From Leptidea sinapis (Eukaryota; Arthropoda; Insecta; Lepidoptera; Pieridae): a DNA stretch of 64,000 nt. Below are positions 25,201-35,271 of the stretch, in pieces. The notes below the pieces were generated by a model, which made no database searches, was not told the DNA's origin, and was given only the letters and a program-made list of their open reading frames with translations. The stretch covers positions 6,214,501 to 6,278,500 of the forward strand of contig NC_066267.1 of the NCBI RefSeq assembly GCF_905404315.1, given 5' to 3'. The first letter of the stretch is position 1; each line of letters starts with the position of its first letter. The translations under genes and the position numbers were made by a program.

Positions 25201-28200
25201 AATATTTATATAGAAACTAGCTGACCCAGCTAACGTTGTATTGCCGATATTAAAATCGCGATACAAAAGTAACTATTGATCGTAGATGGGTGAAAATTTG
25301 AAGTTGTGTGTATTTATTGTATAATTCTGACTCATAATCAGACAAAATATAAAAAAAAAGTAAAAATTATTAAATTTCGTGTGGACCACCATTAACATTT
25401 AGGGAGATGAAAAATAGATGTTGTCCGATTCTCAGACCTACCCAATATACACTCAAAATTTCATGAGAATCGGTCAAGCCGTTTCGGAGGAGTTCAATGT
25501 TTAACACCATGACACGAGAATTTTATATATTAGATAATTTATTATTTAAATTGAAAATACTCCTTTCTTAAGTACTCACGACAAGTGGTATTCAGAAAAC
25601 ATAAAAAATCATTACTATGCGTTCTTACGAGGGCTGCACTAAAAGTATCGGGAATGGAATATTTCACTGTTCCTGTCATATTAAAATCTTTTTAATTGAA
25701 AATTCCTTGGTTTTAAAAATCGAATACCATTTATTTATTTAAAAAAAGATTCTCGGTCTTGTCAAACTTGTTTAGTCGTTGAGAAAATGGAATTGAATCA
25801 AGAAAATTCTAGAGCGATGATTTATTATGACTTTCGAAGTGGTTTAACACAAAAACAGTGTGTTGACCGGATGATTTCTGCATTTGGTGATGAAGCCCCA
25901 TCCAAAACCACAATTTATCGCTGGTTTGCTGAATTTCAACGTGGACGTGCCAAGCTCAGTGATGATCCCCGTCAAGGTCGTCCAAAAACTGCAGTCACCA
26001 AAGAAAACGTTGATGCTGTGCGTAAGCTGATTGAGGATGATCGACTTGTGACATACCGCGAAATTCAGGCAACTTTAGACATTCGGATGAGTGAAATACA
26101 ATTAATCTTGCATGAACAATTAGGTGTAAAAAAGTTGTTTTCCCAATGGATACCGTATTTGCTCTGTGAAGAGCAAAAAGCGGCTCGCGTTACTTGGTGC
26201 GTCAGAACTCTCGAAAGATTCCACGCAGGATCCTCAAATGCTGTATACAACATCGTATCAGGTGACGAATCCTGGATATACGCGTACGAACCTGAAACAA
26301 CCTGTCACGAGTTTGGGTGTTCGAAAATGAGTTAAAGCCAACAAAAATTGTTCGTTCACGGAGTGTTGCAAAAAAAATGGTGGCCACGTTTGTCTCCAAA
26401 ACCGGCCGTGTTGCGACTATTCCTCTTGAGGGACAAAGAACGGTAAATGCAGAATGGTATGCTAGCATTTGTTTGTCACAGGTCGTTTATGAACTCCGTA
26501 AAGAGAACTGCAACCGCCGCATCATCCTCCATCACGACAATGCGAATTCTCACACCACGCACAGAACAAAAGAGTTGTTAGAGCAAGAAAACATAGAATT
26601 ATTAGTCCATCCGTCGAACAGCCCCGACCTAAGCCCTAATGATTTCTATAATTTCCCTAAAATAAAGAATAAATTGCGTGGTCAGAGATTTTCATCACCT
26701 GAAAAAGCTGTGGACGCCTACAAAACGGCCATTTTGGAGACCCCAACTTCCGAATGGAATGGTTGCTTCAATGATTGGTTCCATCGTATGGAAAAATGTG
26801 TCAAATTTCGCGGTGAATACTTCGAAAAGCAATAAATATATTTTTAAATAGTAATGTTGTGTCATTTCCTTGATTACCGAAGTTTTCAGTGCCGCCCTCG
26901 TAAGGAGCTCTACATTTTATTTGCAAGTATTAATCAAATCAAATGTTAACTTTGGTAACCACGCCATATCACAAAAATTTAATTGACTTTGATAGACAAA
27001 AATAAAAGTCGCCCATACACGACTTTTAGTTTCAAACAAAATCAAGCCAGTTTTTTTTAAATTATGATATTTCGAAGCGAAATGCTCGCGTTACGCTTAC
27101 GTCATAACATCGCGCAATGGTTGAACGTAGTGTAGTGATGTCACAACAGTCAACGACCTACATACATAAAGGACTTAATATTGGGGAAACTGTAGTAGAA
27201 TCATATGTGGGCTTGCTTTGTGAGTTAATTTTAAGTTTTGAGTTTAATTTTGTAGTTATCATGAATAGGTATGCTATAACATGGTTCGTCATGCTCACTG
27301 AATGGCATTCCTTGCGGCGACGTCATGTGCCGGGTCGTCTCATTCCCTCATGCGTCAACTCGTGAACGGGTGATCCTTGTCGAGCCAGGTCGACCTGTTA
27401 TCTATATATATAAAAATGAATTGCTGTTCGTTAGTCTCACTAAAACTCGAGAACGGCTGGACCGATTTGGCTATTTTTGATCTTAAATTAATTGAGGAAG
27501 TCCAGAGAAGGTTTAAAAGGTGAATAAATATGAAGATGCTCGGAATTAAATAAAAATTACGATTTTGTTTTTCCTTTGATGTGTCCCCCGTCGTTCTAAA
27601 ATCAAATTAAAATAATGGCTTAAGATGAATAACTAATAAGAATTTTTATTACTTTCTAACTTTCTCAGGAGGTAAAAAATAAACTTAATTTTAGGTAACT
27701 ATTGTAGATTAACTACAGTTGTTAACTATCTATAAGATTTTTTTATGTACCTAGATTGATAACTCTTAAGTTTTGTAAAAAAAAAGAATTCCTTTTGTTT
27801 TTTTAAGTATTTTTTTATACAAGAGTTTAGGTCTTTTATTTGTCAGCTAGTAGTTAATAAATCATTGTATTTCTTTGATGCAATTACTAATTATGACGAA
27901 GCATCCTTACACATAAAATGAATTCAAGCTGTAAGGATTGTTGCATCCAATATACGATAATTTATAATTATACAGTTTATTTTTTATTACTTTATTTTAT
28001 TAAATATTTGATATTATTAAAACACGATTCTTATGTTGGATTTGTTTTGTATATAACACCCATAAAATACTCTATTTTATTGAACAGAGTGGCCGTTGAG
28101 TTTCTTGTATATTTTTCTCACGAGCTCAACTTTTCCCGAACATATGGTAAATTAATTAATTTAAAAGAAATATTTATAGTGACGATTCAAAATCTTTATT

Positions 28201-31200
28201 TGGCATTGTATGTCGTATCCATAATGTTTTATGTTTTGGCCTATTAATTATGTTTTTATAGAGCATGCTCTCTCTCTGTAAGCCGCAAATCAAAATTTGT
28301 TGACATTCGTATGTGTCGTGATGTTCACAGGCTTTTGGCGTCCAGGTGTTGTCTGGGACAGGAGGTCTGAGAGTCGGTGCTGAATTCCTACAGGAGCATT
28401 TAAAATACAACACATTCTACTATTCCAATCCCACTTGGGGTAAGTTATTTGTATTAGACGCATTGTTAGTTAATCCTCATATGAATTACATTGTTTTCTC
28501 TCCTTTACCATGGCCAAAAGTATCAGCAAAGAAAGAAAAGTCGTAAAAAGGCATTTATTTTCCCAAAATTTAACGAATCCTTTAGAATTCGATTTGATGT
28601 CACATCAAACACTACTGTCACTTCAGAATCAAATGCGCTGTGAGAGGAAAAGAAACTGCGCAAGAAACTCTGACTATAAAAACTAATAATAAATAAACTA
28701 ATAATAATCTAGTCCCTAGGAGTAGTAAGATTTACGACAGAGCCATGTTTTAAAAAAAACATTTCAAATTTATAGATGATGCCTGAACAGTGGCTGTGAC
28801 TTTATTATAAAAGTGTATACATTTACCCTTAAAGCTATTATGTACGAACTTATGCTAGTACGCTTCATGAGATATGAAGCGTACTAGAATAAGTTACTAG
28901 CTATCCCTTATTTCTAGTGTTATAATGAAAATCACTATTTAGAGCAAAGAATTCATAAGAACGAGAAGTCTATATACAAACAAAACTTGTTTAAAAAGAC
29001 ATTGAATTGTCTCAAGTTAGCTAATCTATACAATATTCTATTATAATAAAATCGTTACAAAGTAAAAACTATTGAATATTTTTTTAAAGAATACTTGCTG
29101 TGCACGGTTGCACCAGCAACACCGAAGCCCAAGAGTAATTTTGCATGTATATAATGTACTAATATATAAGCTACTTCATAGCGTCGGCAGCTAGTTATTT
29201 GATAACATTGTTATTCGACAAATGTTGATTGAAAATGTGACCGATAGTGAAAATAACATTAATTACCTACTTGAAGACATCACGATTATGTGAATCTCAA
29301 TTATTTTTCAGTTGAGACTAGCTATTCCGATTATTTACAACAATTAACACAAATGGCGCTGTGTTGTGGTATCCTACAACAGCGCCCCTTTTCTGCCGTG
29401 AAGCAGTAATGTGTAAGCATTACTGTGTTTCGGTCAGAAGAGCGCTGTAGCTATAGTGAAGTTACTGCACAAATGAGAATTAACAACTTATGTGTCAAGG
29501 GACGAGCGCAACTGCAGTGCCGCTCAATTACTATCAACTGAATGTCCTGCTCGTCTCTTCCCTGTCATTAAAAAAGTATGTTGTTACTCTATGCACTATA
29601 ACTGTACTAGTGTGTGACGTAGTGCCTGACTTCCAGAGAACCACCATCTGGTGTTCGTGAAGTCCGGGTTCAGTCAGCCGCGCGTCTACCGCTACTGGGA
29701 CCCCAAGAGGCGCGCCTTCGACTTCGAGGGCATGGTAGAGGACCTGAGCGGAGCGCCCGAGAACTCCGTGATACTGTTGCACGCGTGCGCTCACAACCCC
29801 ACCGGCATCGACCCCACAAGGGAGCAGTGGGAGAAGATCGCCGACGTCATGGAGGTGATTATATTAAAATACATCAAATCGAATTTGATAAATTTATCAT
29901 TTGTGTACAGGGGGTCTAAGTAATACATTTACCATCAAGTGGTACACCTGCTCTCTTCACTGCAGCACAATACAATTAATAGAACAGTAGTGTAACTCAG
30001 GTCTCCTTTAAATTTATACCTAAGTCTGGGCGGAGCGTTAGGGTTGGTATATACAAAAATATTGACGATGCGGACGTCCCAGCGCAGCTAATTCAACTTG
30101 TACAGCGACCAGTCTCGGCGGCGTACGGCGTGATACTAATTTGTCTTACCAAGATTGCTTAACGGCTGTGTAAATCGTGTGTATGTTTGCGTGCGTCGAT
30201 TCCGACGCTTGAGTATTAAGTTAAAGTACTGTTCTGCCGCTAAGGATTTAAACCTCAGATGCACTGCGATTGCAGCCGTCACCTTAAACATGTAATAGTA
30301 AGTCCCATTACCCAAGAGCCCAGGAGATCTGCTTTCTCTTTCGCGTCGAGGGCCAGCGAGTCATAGTCCCTGAGTAGCGAAATGGCTGACTAGGAGAAGT
30401 TTCTTTGGACAGCTTTAGGAAGTGAGCAAATAGCACGTGTTCCCGAGGGAACACGTTCCAACACGGAATCTGTAGCCATTTGGATGTGCTCGAGGATTGA
30501 GCTTCCAGCTCTGTTTGACCCGAGTTAGCACACGTTTGCCCCCTCCAGAATACGCGGGCATCCACTATTAGGTACAAGGTCATAATTGTGGACGCGCAGG
30601 GATTCTCCGGGCGTTCCGCCATAATTCGGTTGTGTCCGTTAGGACCCAACATGGCACTACCAATCATAAATGGGTATGCCACAAACAAAAAAAGGTAAAC
30701 TTACATCTAATGACATTATCCATGGCCGTTCATGGCAAAACTTAATGTCTACTGGGAAAAAGAACTGCAAATAAAAATGTGAAACTATGCAAACTATGTC
30801 TAATCTCATCAGGAAAAACTATACTCAATATACCTACTCAATGTATTAATACTCTAACGGCCATTCCCAATATTCAGTCTATCTCCGGTTGTGGCCTACT
30901 TGAAAATCGTAATCATATCGTTGACTTTTCTGTCCCAATAAACTTATCGACGGTAACTCATCCGTACACGCTGTCTATCAATGGAATGATGTATAGCTTA
31001 TCATGGATAGAAGTTTGTATGGAAATTGCAACAGTGAACTGGTGACAAGTATGACTTATTGGGTATATTGGGACAGCTTCAGATTATTGACGGCTAATTA
31101 CTGACAGTAGAAGGTAGTAATTTATCTCTATCTGTAGATAGTATATTGGGAACGGCCGTAAATGAACTACCACCAAAATGTGGTGTGGACCTCAAGGGGT

Positions 31201-34200
31201 GTTTCAAGGTCGATATGTTACAGTTGTGACAAAAATGCGTATCGTACTGAAAATTGTGTTGTCTGTTGCAGCAACGCAAGCTGTTCCCATTCTTCGACAG
31301 CGCCTACCAAGGGTTCGCGTCGGGCGACCTGGACCGCGACGCGTGGGCGGTGCGCTATTTCGTGCAGCGCGGCTTCGAGCTGGTGTGCTCGCAGTCCTAC
31401 GCTAAGAACTTCGGCCTTTACAGTGAGTATATTGAACTATGACAACAACGCAAGCTGTTCCCATTATTAAATTAGAATACTTCTCATATTTTACCTATAT
31501 GTATTTTTTAAATATGTAAAACAAACATGTTTTATTTTCATAGCAGTCATTTTGGAATTCGCATCTTAATCTTTATTCTTGTATCTATTTACGTACGTAT
31601 TTTCTAATGTAAAAATGTAAAATAAATATTTTTTTTATTTCACATGATCACTTAAAGAAGGTGTATTTCCTGAAGAATGGAAAAGGTCTCGTGTTGTACT
31701 TGTATATAAAAAGAGAGATGTTACCGGCGTAAAAATTACCGTCCTATATGCATTTTGTCTTGTTTTTCTAAGCTTTTTGAATCGGTCCTCCATCCCGTTA
31801 TCTCCAAAAATATTGACAGTTTGATCTCCGATGAGCAACATGGTTTCAGAAAGGGCCATTCAATTCAAACGAACCTCATCTGTTTTGTCACAGAAGCATG
31901 TCAAGAATTGGACAATGGGCGCCAGATTGATGCGATATATACAGACTTTAGGAATGGCTTCGATAAAGTCAGTCACCCTTTATTGATTCATAAGCTAAGT
32001 AATTATGGAATTGGAGGAAACTTACTGAAATGGTTCGAGTCATATCTTCATAATAGACTTCAGTCAGTAGTTGTTGGAGGCACTGAATCTACTTCATACA
32101 TTGCGCGATCTGGTGTTTCCCAGGGATTCCACCTAGGACCATTGATCTTTTTGATATTTGTGAATGACGTTAGGAATCATATGAAATATTGGAAAAAGCA
32201 TCTCTCTTCGCCGATGATTTAAAAATTTATAAAGTGATCAACTCTGCCTCTGAGGCTGCTTTTGTTCAAAGTAATCTCAATGGTATGATCCTAAATGCAA
32301 GCAAATGTTTTCATATTAAGTACACCAGAAAAGAAACTGCTTGTTACAGTGTATGAGCTCGATGACGCACTATTAAAAGGAGTGCAGGAGATTCGTGACT
32401 TTGGGGTAACTATTGATAGCAAAAGTTAATAAAGTAGTTACCACATCCACACGAATGTTAGGATTTCTAAACTCGAATTGTTTCGGCTCCAAAATGAAAA
32501 CAATTCTATATAACGCTCTAGTGCGCAGTCATATCGAATATGGTAGAATTGTATGGAATCCGCTATATACGATCCATTCGCAACGCATCGAGAGTATCCA
32601 AAGAGCATTCTCACGACACCTTGCATACATTAGTACTGCCACCCGATTCACATAATTTATAACGAGCGATATCGCAGCGACATCTGTCGTTCACCTACGA
32701 TTCGTATTCATGTGATTTAAATCGCACGTTCGAAAAACGATCCTATCCAAATTCGCTAAAGCGTATTCACGTCAGCTAGACAGACTTCAATCGTTGTGTC
32801 AGTGGTATTCTGCTATCTTTTGACAATCGCTTACCAAAGCTTTTGTCAAATCGAACGTCTAAGAAGTCGTTGAACTGAAGTTAGTAATTTGCAGTTGTTG
32901 GTTGTTGAAAGTTTTTTCATAAACATGAATATCAGGTTGTCTTGGCTACTTTTCGATCTTTCCGAAAGGAAAGACTCTTGTTGAAGAAGATTGTTGAAAC
33001 TCTTAAACGGTCAACTACTTACTATTGAGTAACTCTGTCAAATATTCGTGGACATAGCTAATAAGATTCCCATTGGTTATCCTTCTCATTTTCACGTAAC
33101 CGTAGTGACTCATAGTGCAGCGTGGCTTGGTTAACCTAGTAACTAGAATGCCGCAGTCGCTCGTTGTACCGCTTCACTGCGGCGTATATTAGGTAGGTAA
33201 ACTAAGTGTGTACAAAAACAAAACAAAATTAATCAAACAAGATTTGAACAATCGGCTCAATTTTCAAATAAACATAAATAGCGCGTGCTAATTTAGAGTA
33301 ATTTGTAAATCATGTTTATTTTTAATTAAAATAATTGAATAAAGTCGAATTCAAAATTCTGTCCCCACAATAACAGACTTGAAAATTTCGAAAGCTTTCC
33401 ATGAGTTCAAAAATTTTTAAAATCGGTCCAGAAGTAGCCGATAAATAATTTAACACAGAAATCAATTGGAGTCACCCGGTGGGAGCTCCGCTCAGCTTCG
33501 CTTCGCTCATTTAATATCAATTTAAATCCGTACAGATGAACGTGTGGGCAACCTGGCGGTGGTGGTGTCGGACCAGCGGCTGGTGGCGCCCATCAGGTCG
33601 CAGCTCACGTGGGTTGTGCGCGGGATGTACTCCAACCCTCCCGCCCACGGAGCGCGGGTTGTGGCCAACGTGCTCGCTGACGAGAAACTCTTCAACCAAT
33701 GGTGAGACTTCCAGTACCACTTTATAATATCCATTCCTATGTTGTCATCTCTGGGCGGGGGCTCCCCAGTACCAGCTATGATTCATTGAATGCATCGACC
33801 GCGAAATTCCATCGTGTTACGTTGATAATATGTTTAAAAAATGTTTCACACGATACTCATGTTTTTACTTCGAGTAAGTCGATACGTTCTAAGTATTTTT
33901 ATTGTATCACATTCTTATAGACTGTATTAATTGCAAAATACTGAAGCTGTAAATGTAAATGTTGATTATAGCCCAGTGGTTAGTGACCCTGTCTACTGAG
34001 GTAGTTCCGGGTTCGAATATCTTGTTAGTATGGGTGTTTCTGACAGAGTGACAAGTATTTGACAAAATAATGTTAATTTATACTATTATTTATAAAATTG
34101 ATATATTTATTTTGTTTTCTGTTTTATGTAATATTTTGTAATAATGTTACAGGAGAGAGCACATAAAGCTGATGTCGTCCCGAGTTATTGAAATGAGAGA

Positions 34201-35271
34201 AGCACTCAGAGCCGAGCTTATTAAGTGAGTACTATTATATAATACAAGTTAGATTGAATAAATAAATCTTATAGTATAAGAAGAAAAATGTTTATTTACC
34301 AAATATATCGAGAGGAGCAAAGCGTCAATGAAATATGGCATATAATACGTTTGGTAGTAGGTTAAAATAGTTCTCATGTTATATTGATAGATTTATAAAA
34401 ATATATTTTATTTGATTAATCAATAACTTATTAATAGTTAAGTTTACAATAGTTAATTTGCCTGATTATTTTTATGAAATGGAAGGTCAAATGAGCACCT
34501 AATACTTGGTAGAAAGTAATCACTGCCCATACTCTCTCCCGCCCAGAGGAATCACAGAAGCGATACCGGCCTTGATGAGTAGGCGCTTCTTTGAAGGTAC
34601 CCACATCGTATCGTCCTGTAATCGCCCGACTTGAATGCAGAGATCAGTTATGTGATAGTGCTGTGACCTAATTATAATTAATGACCATATTAATAAGTGT
34701 GTCGATACCATTTTAACCTAATAGTTAAATCTCAAATTTTTGTTCTGCCATTCTTCAACACATCTAAAACATTTCTCGTGCTTGGCGCTGAATAAAAATA
34801 AAAAAACGTTTTATTAAACGGAACGGATCAGTCACTATTAAAATCAAAAACATAACAAGTCATCCCAACTTTCATATTAACGCGATAACACTGTAAGCGA
34901 CGACTACGGCACAGCACTACACTGTAGGCGAGGCGTGCAGAAAGCGGGGGGAGATGTTTCCGCCTTTTAATACTCAATCAATACGCCCCGGCTGCATTCA
35001 ACTCGCGCACTAACTGTATAAGTATGTCTTACAAATAATGATTGTATTCAGATTGCAAACACCCGGCAATTGGGACCACATAGTGAAGCAAATCGGGCTG
35101 TTCTCGTACACGGGCCTCAACGAGATCCAGTCCGAGTACCTGGTGCGCGAGCATCACATCTACCTGCTGCGCTCCGGACGCATCAACATCTGCGGCCTCA
35201 ACCCGTCCAACGTGCAGTACGTCGCACGAGCCATGCACGACGCCGTCACCAAGTTCCCGAACAACGAGTAA
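16284..35271 (+). CDS. Got1: Aspartate aminotransferase, cytosolic (complete)
   Basis: PLP enzyme converting aspartate + 2-oxoglutarate to oxaloacetate + glutamate; part of the malate-aspartate shuttle. Nine exons: 16284-16395, 16973-17080, 21962-22035, 28331-28439, 29637-29854, 31272-31422, 33536-33701, 34153-34224, 35052-35271. They total 1230 bp, 409 aa, near the usual 410-413; all junctions are GT-AG and in phase. Key residues: HNPTG at 187-191, Asp216 and Tyr219 (pyridine-ring contacts in DSAYQG), Schiff-base Lys252 in SQSYAKNFGLY, substrate Arg380 in SGRIN. There is no mitochondrial presequence (MSSRFDVVQQGPPIEVF), hence cytosolic. Exons 1-4 are AT-rich, exons 5-7 and 9 markedly GC-rich at third positions. 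Introns are loaded with transposons, including a mariner and a LINE RT. A possible AATAAA lies at 35892. Confidence 0.95.
17081..18140. other. Got1 intron 2, left part
   Basis: AT-rich intron. The only structure seen is the GC-rich palindrome at 17710-17753. Confidence 0.4.
17710..17753. repeat. Perfect GC-rich palindrome
   Basis: 21-bp arms (TGCGCGGGGCGGAGATAGCT plus A) in exact inversion around a 2-nt AG spacer. A second, outer inverted pair, ATAGGTACTT at 17661-17670 and AAGTACCTAT at 17763-17772, brackets it. The GC content contrasts sharply with the surrounding intron. Confidence 0.8.
18150..18640 (-). pseudogene. Decayed LINE endonuclease-region relic
   Basis: The minus strand holds a short APE-endonuclease-like stretch (DDVLAQIPSTDIVVLGTFNE, the last part resembling LGDFN). 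Several stops and shifts break it. The block is GC-richer than the intron around it. Confidence 0.4.
18641..19435. other. Got1 intron 2, middle part
   Basis: AT-rich, no recognisable feature. Open frames at 18688, 18864 and 19031 lack any domain. Confidence 0.35.
19440..19640 (-). repeat. tRNA-derived SINE, family S1 copy 1
   Basis: On the minus strand a degenerate A box (TAGTTCAGATGGG) is followed by a perfect B box (GGTTCGAATCC). It is homologous over about 180 bp to 41860-42020. It is not a functional tRNA, since no acceptor stem forms. Confidence 0.65.
19785..19900 (+). repeat. tRNA-like SINE head
   Basis: GGCTTAGTTGCTAAAAGTGC (A-box-like) and GAGTTCGAATCGAC (B-box-like) in tRNA spacing, running into an AT-rich tail. 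Confidence 0.45.
20320..20740 (-). repeat. LINE tail, family D copy 1
   Basis: Inverted copy of the element readable at 48155-48600: CCGCTTCGGAAACAAATGGC, then GCGCAAGAAACTC. Toward its coding side it contains GATACATAATAGCTTTAAGG. Confidence 0.6.
20800..21340 (-). repeat. Diverged repeat related to 4480-4725
   Basis: Shares ATACGAGGTCGCTCCGAGA in inverted orientation with the RFC1-intron copy. No frame remains open. Confidence 0.4.
21350..21850 (-). pseudogene. LINE tail, family A copy 2
   Basis: Minus-strand frame 21827-21603 encodes the C-terminus of a reverse transcriptase: NTRNKHKLVMSTTRLGRV, then FVGRCICFYNMIPENVQ and FKRIVKKRLCG. It is followed by a 3' UTR and an AAATATTTGAATTTG-like end at 21345-21365. 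5' truncated. Confidence 0.7.
22265..22510 (-). repeat. LINE 3' UTR-like repeat, family C copy 2
   Basis: Close match to 11380-11610 (GTAGGTCACAGAAATGACAC, CCGCTACTTCGTAAAG). Confidence 0.55.
22551..22990 (-). mobile_element. Helitron-like element with internal tandem repeat
   Basis: On the minus strand it begins TCTTTATACATATATTTC after host A. The other end is CTAATGGACCCAACAGACG on the plus strand, a decayed CTAG end. The inside is a tandem array of a roughly 100-bp unit carrying ATCAAAATCGGTCCAGCCGT and TGAATCTAAACCATTCTCGA-like words. It is highly similar to 39617-40020. Confidence 0.55.
23035..23300 (+). repeat. Family E repeat, copy 1
   Basis: Four copies in the window: here, 29360-29570, 40270-40540 (inverted) and 59285-59590. 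Shared text includes TGAAGCAGTAATGTGTAA and TGAGCGGCACTGCATTGAAA. The minus-strand frame here is not a gene. Confidence 0.6.
23305..24180. other. Got1 intron 3, unclassified stretch
   Basis: AT-rich, with no recognised element or coding signal. Confidence 0.3.
24186..24712 (+). pseudogene. CR1/jockey-like LINE C-terminus, family B (best copy)
   Basis: A 151-aa frame (24198-24653) matches the C-terminus of non-LTR reverse transcriptases: PFDRVQRRAARIVGD, HLALRRDVASLCVFYRIYHG, ECSEELFNLIP, RTTKLWNELPCAVFPGRY, MGTFKKSAYTFLKGRQR. The 3' UTR ends in an A run at 24700-24710. It is truncated, lacking the RT catalytic core, so it is dead. Confidence 0.7.
24713..24850 (+). repeat. Short repeat shared with 28085-28210
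   Basis: GGCCGTTGAGTTTCT, TCTCACGAGCTCAAC and ATATTTATAGTGACGA occur in the same order at both places. It is probably a 3' UTR of another retroelement. Confidence 0.5.
25217..25534 (-). mobile_element. Non-autonomous Helitron, family H2 copy 2
   Basis: On the minus strand it starts TCTAATATATAAAATTCTCG and ends GGGTCAGCTAG, between host A and T. The interior is shared with 9780-10254. Confidence 0.75.
25628..26900 (+). mobile_element. mariner transposon, complete ends
   Basis: 1273 bp bounded by TA duplications (25626-25627 and 26901-26902). Terminal inverted repeats begin CGAGGGC and match at about 19 of 24 positions (25628-25651 against 26877-26900). It encodes a single transposase with one frameshift. 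Length and layout are typical of mariner. It lies in Got1 intron 3. Confidence 0.9.
25787..26835 (+). pseudogene. mariner transposase, frameshifted
   Basis: N-terminal helix-turn-helix domain (GLTQKQCVDRMISAFGDE, TTIYRWFAEFQRGR) and a linker with GRPKTAV. The first catalytic aspartate is in SGDESWIYAYEP, the second in ILHHDNANSHT, the third in PDLSPNDFYNFP, with 34 residues between the last two (D34D). The frame breaks near 26300-26335, between the first Asp and the rest. The linker motif normally WVPHEL reads WIPYLL. All three catalytic residues survive, so the copy looks fairly young but is inactive as read. Confidence 0.88.
27180..27900 (+). repeat. Family G repeat copy 2, split by a Helitron
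   Basis: Left half 27180-27400 and right half 27851-27900 together match 15440-15730. The interruption is the Helitron at 27401-27850. Confidence 0.6.
27401..27850 (+). mobile_element. Helitron with exact ends, nested in family G
   Basis: Starts TCTATATATATAAAAATGAA and ends GTCAGCTAG. Host A precedes it and host T follows, and the undisrupted paralogue at 15681/15682 shows the joined A-T site. It contains CGAGAACGGCTGGACCGATT, common in lepidopteran Helitrons. 450 bp, non-coding. Confidence 0.85.
28545..28840 (-). repeat. LINE tail, family D copy 2
   Basis: Inverted copy of 48235-48600: GGCATTTATTTTCCCAAAAT, AAGAAACTC, and GATGCCTGAACAGTGGCTGT near 28780. Confidence 0.6.
28847..28895. repeat. 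22-bp inverted repeat hairpin
   Basis: Arms 28847-28868 and 28874-28895 (core CTAGTACGCTTCAT and inverse) with one mismatch and a GAGAT loop. It lies inside the family D LINE tail, where other copies have no hairpin. Confidence 0.65.
29360..29570 (+). repeat. Family E repeat, copy 2
   Basis: GCCGTGAAGCAGTAATGTGT and GTGTTTCGGTCAGAAGAGCG blocks. It ends about 65 bp before Got1 exon 5. Confidence 0.55.
30858..31158. mobile_element. MITE with TAA target duplication
   Basis: The ends CGGCCATTCCCAATAT and, inverted, CGGCCGTTCCCAATAT are flanked by TAA on both sides (30855-30857 and 31159-31161). 301 bp, non-coding. The 3-bp TAA duplication fits PIF/Harbinger. It lies in Got1 intron 5, ending 113 bp before exon 6. 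Confidence 0.65.
31640..32900 (+). pseudogene. LINE reverse-transcriptase relic
   Basis: Broken RT in Got1 intron 6. Frame 31755-32222 has SDEQHGFRKGHSIQTNLICF, IYTDFRNGFDKVSHPLLIHK, LLKWFESYLHNRLQSVVVGG and SGVSQGFHLGPLIFLIFVND. After a shift near 32190 the catalytic SLFADDLKIYK is readable. A later frame (32413-32655) has MLGFLNSNCFGSKMK and YNALVRSHIEYGRIVWNP. Clade is uncertain (CR1/jockey-like). Confidence 0.75.
33965..34110 (+). repeat. tRNA-derived SINE head
   Basis: TAGCCCAGTGGTTAGTGACC (A box) and CCGGGTTCGAATATC (B box) in Got1 intron 7. There is no closed cloverleaf. Confidence 0.55.
34515..34650 (-). repeat. Family B LINE tail, diverged
   Basis: AGAGGAATCACAGAAGCGAT, then GAAGGTACCCACATCGTATC, matching the inverted family B tail at 47480-47560. 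Confidence 0.5.

Noticed and set aside
30308..30688. 126-aa minus-strand ORF in Got1 intron 5
   Set aside because: No recognisable domain, no splice or poly(A) context, and located in transposon-rich intron.
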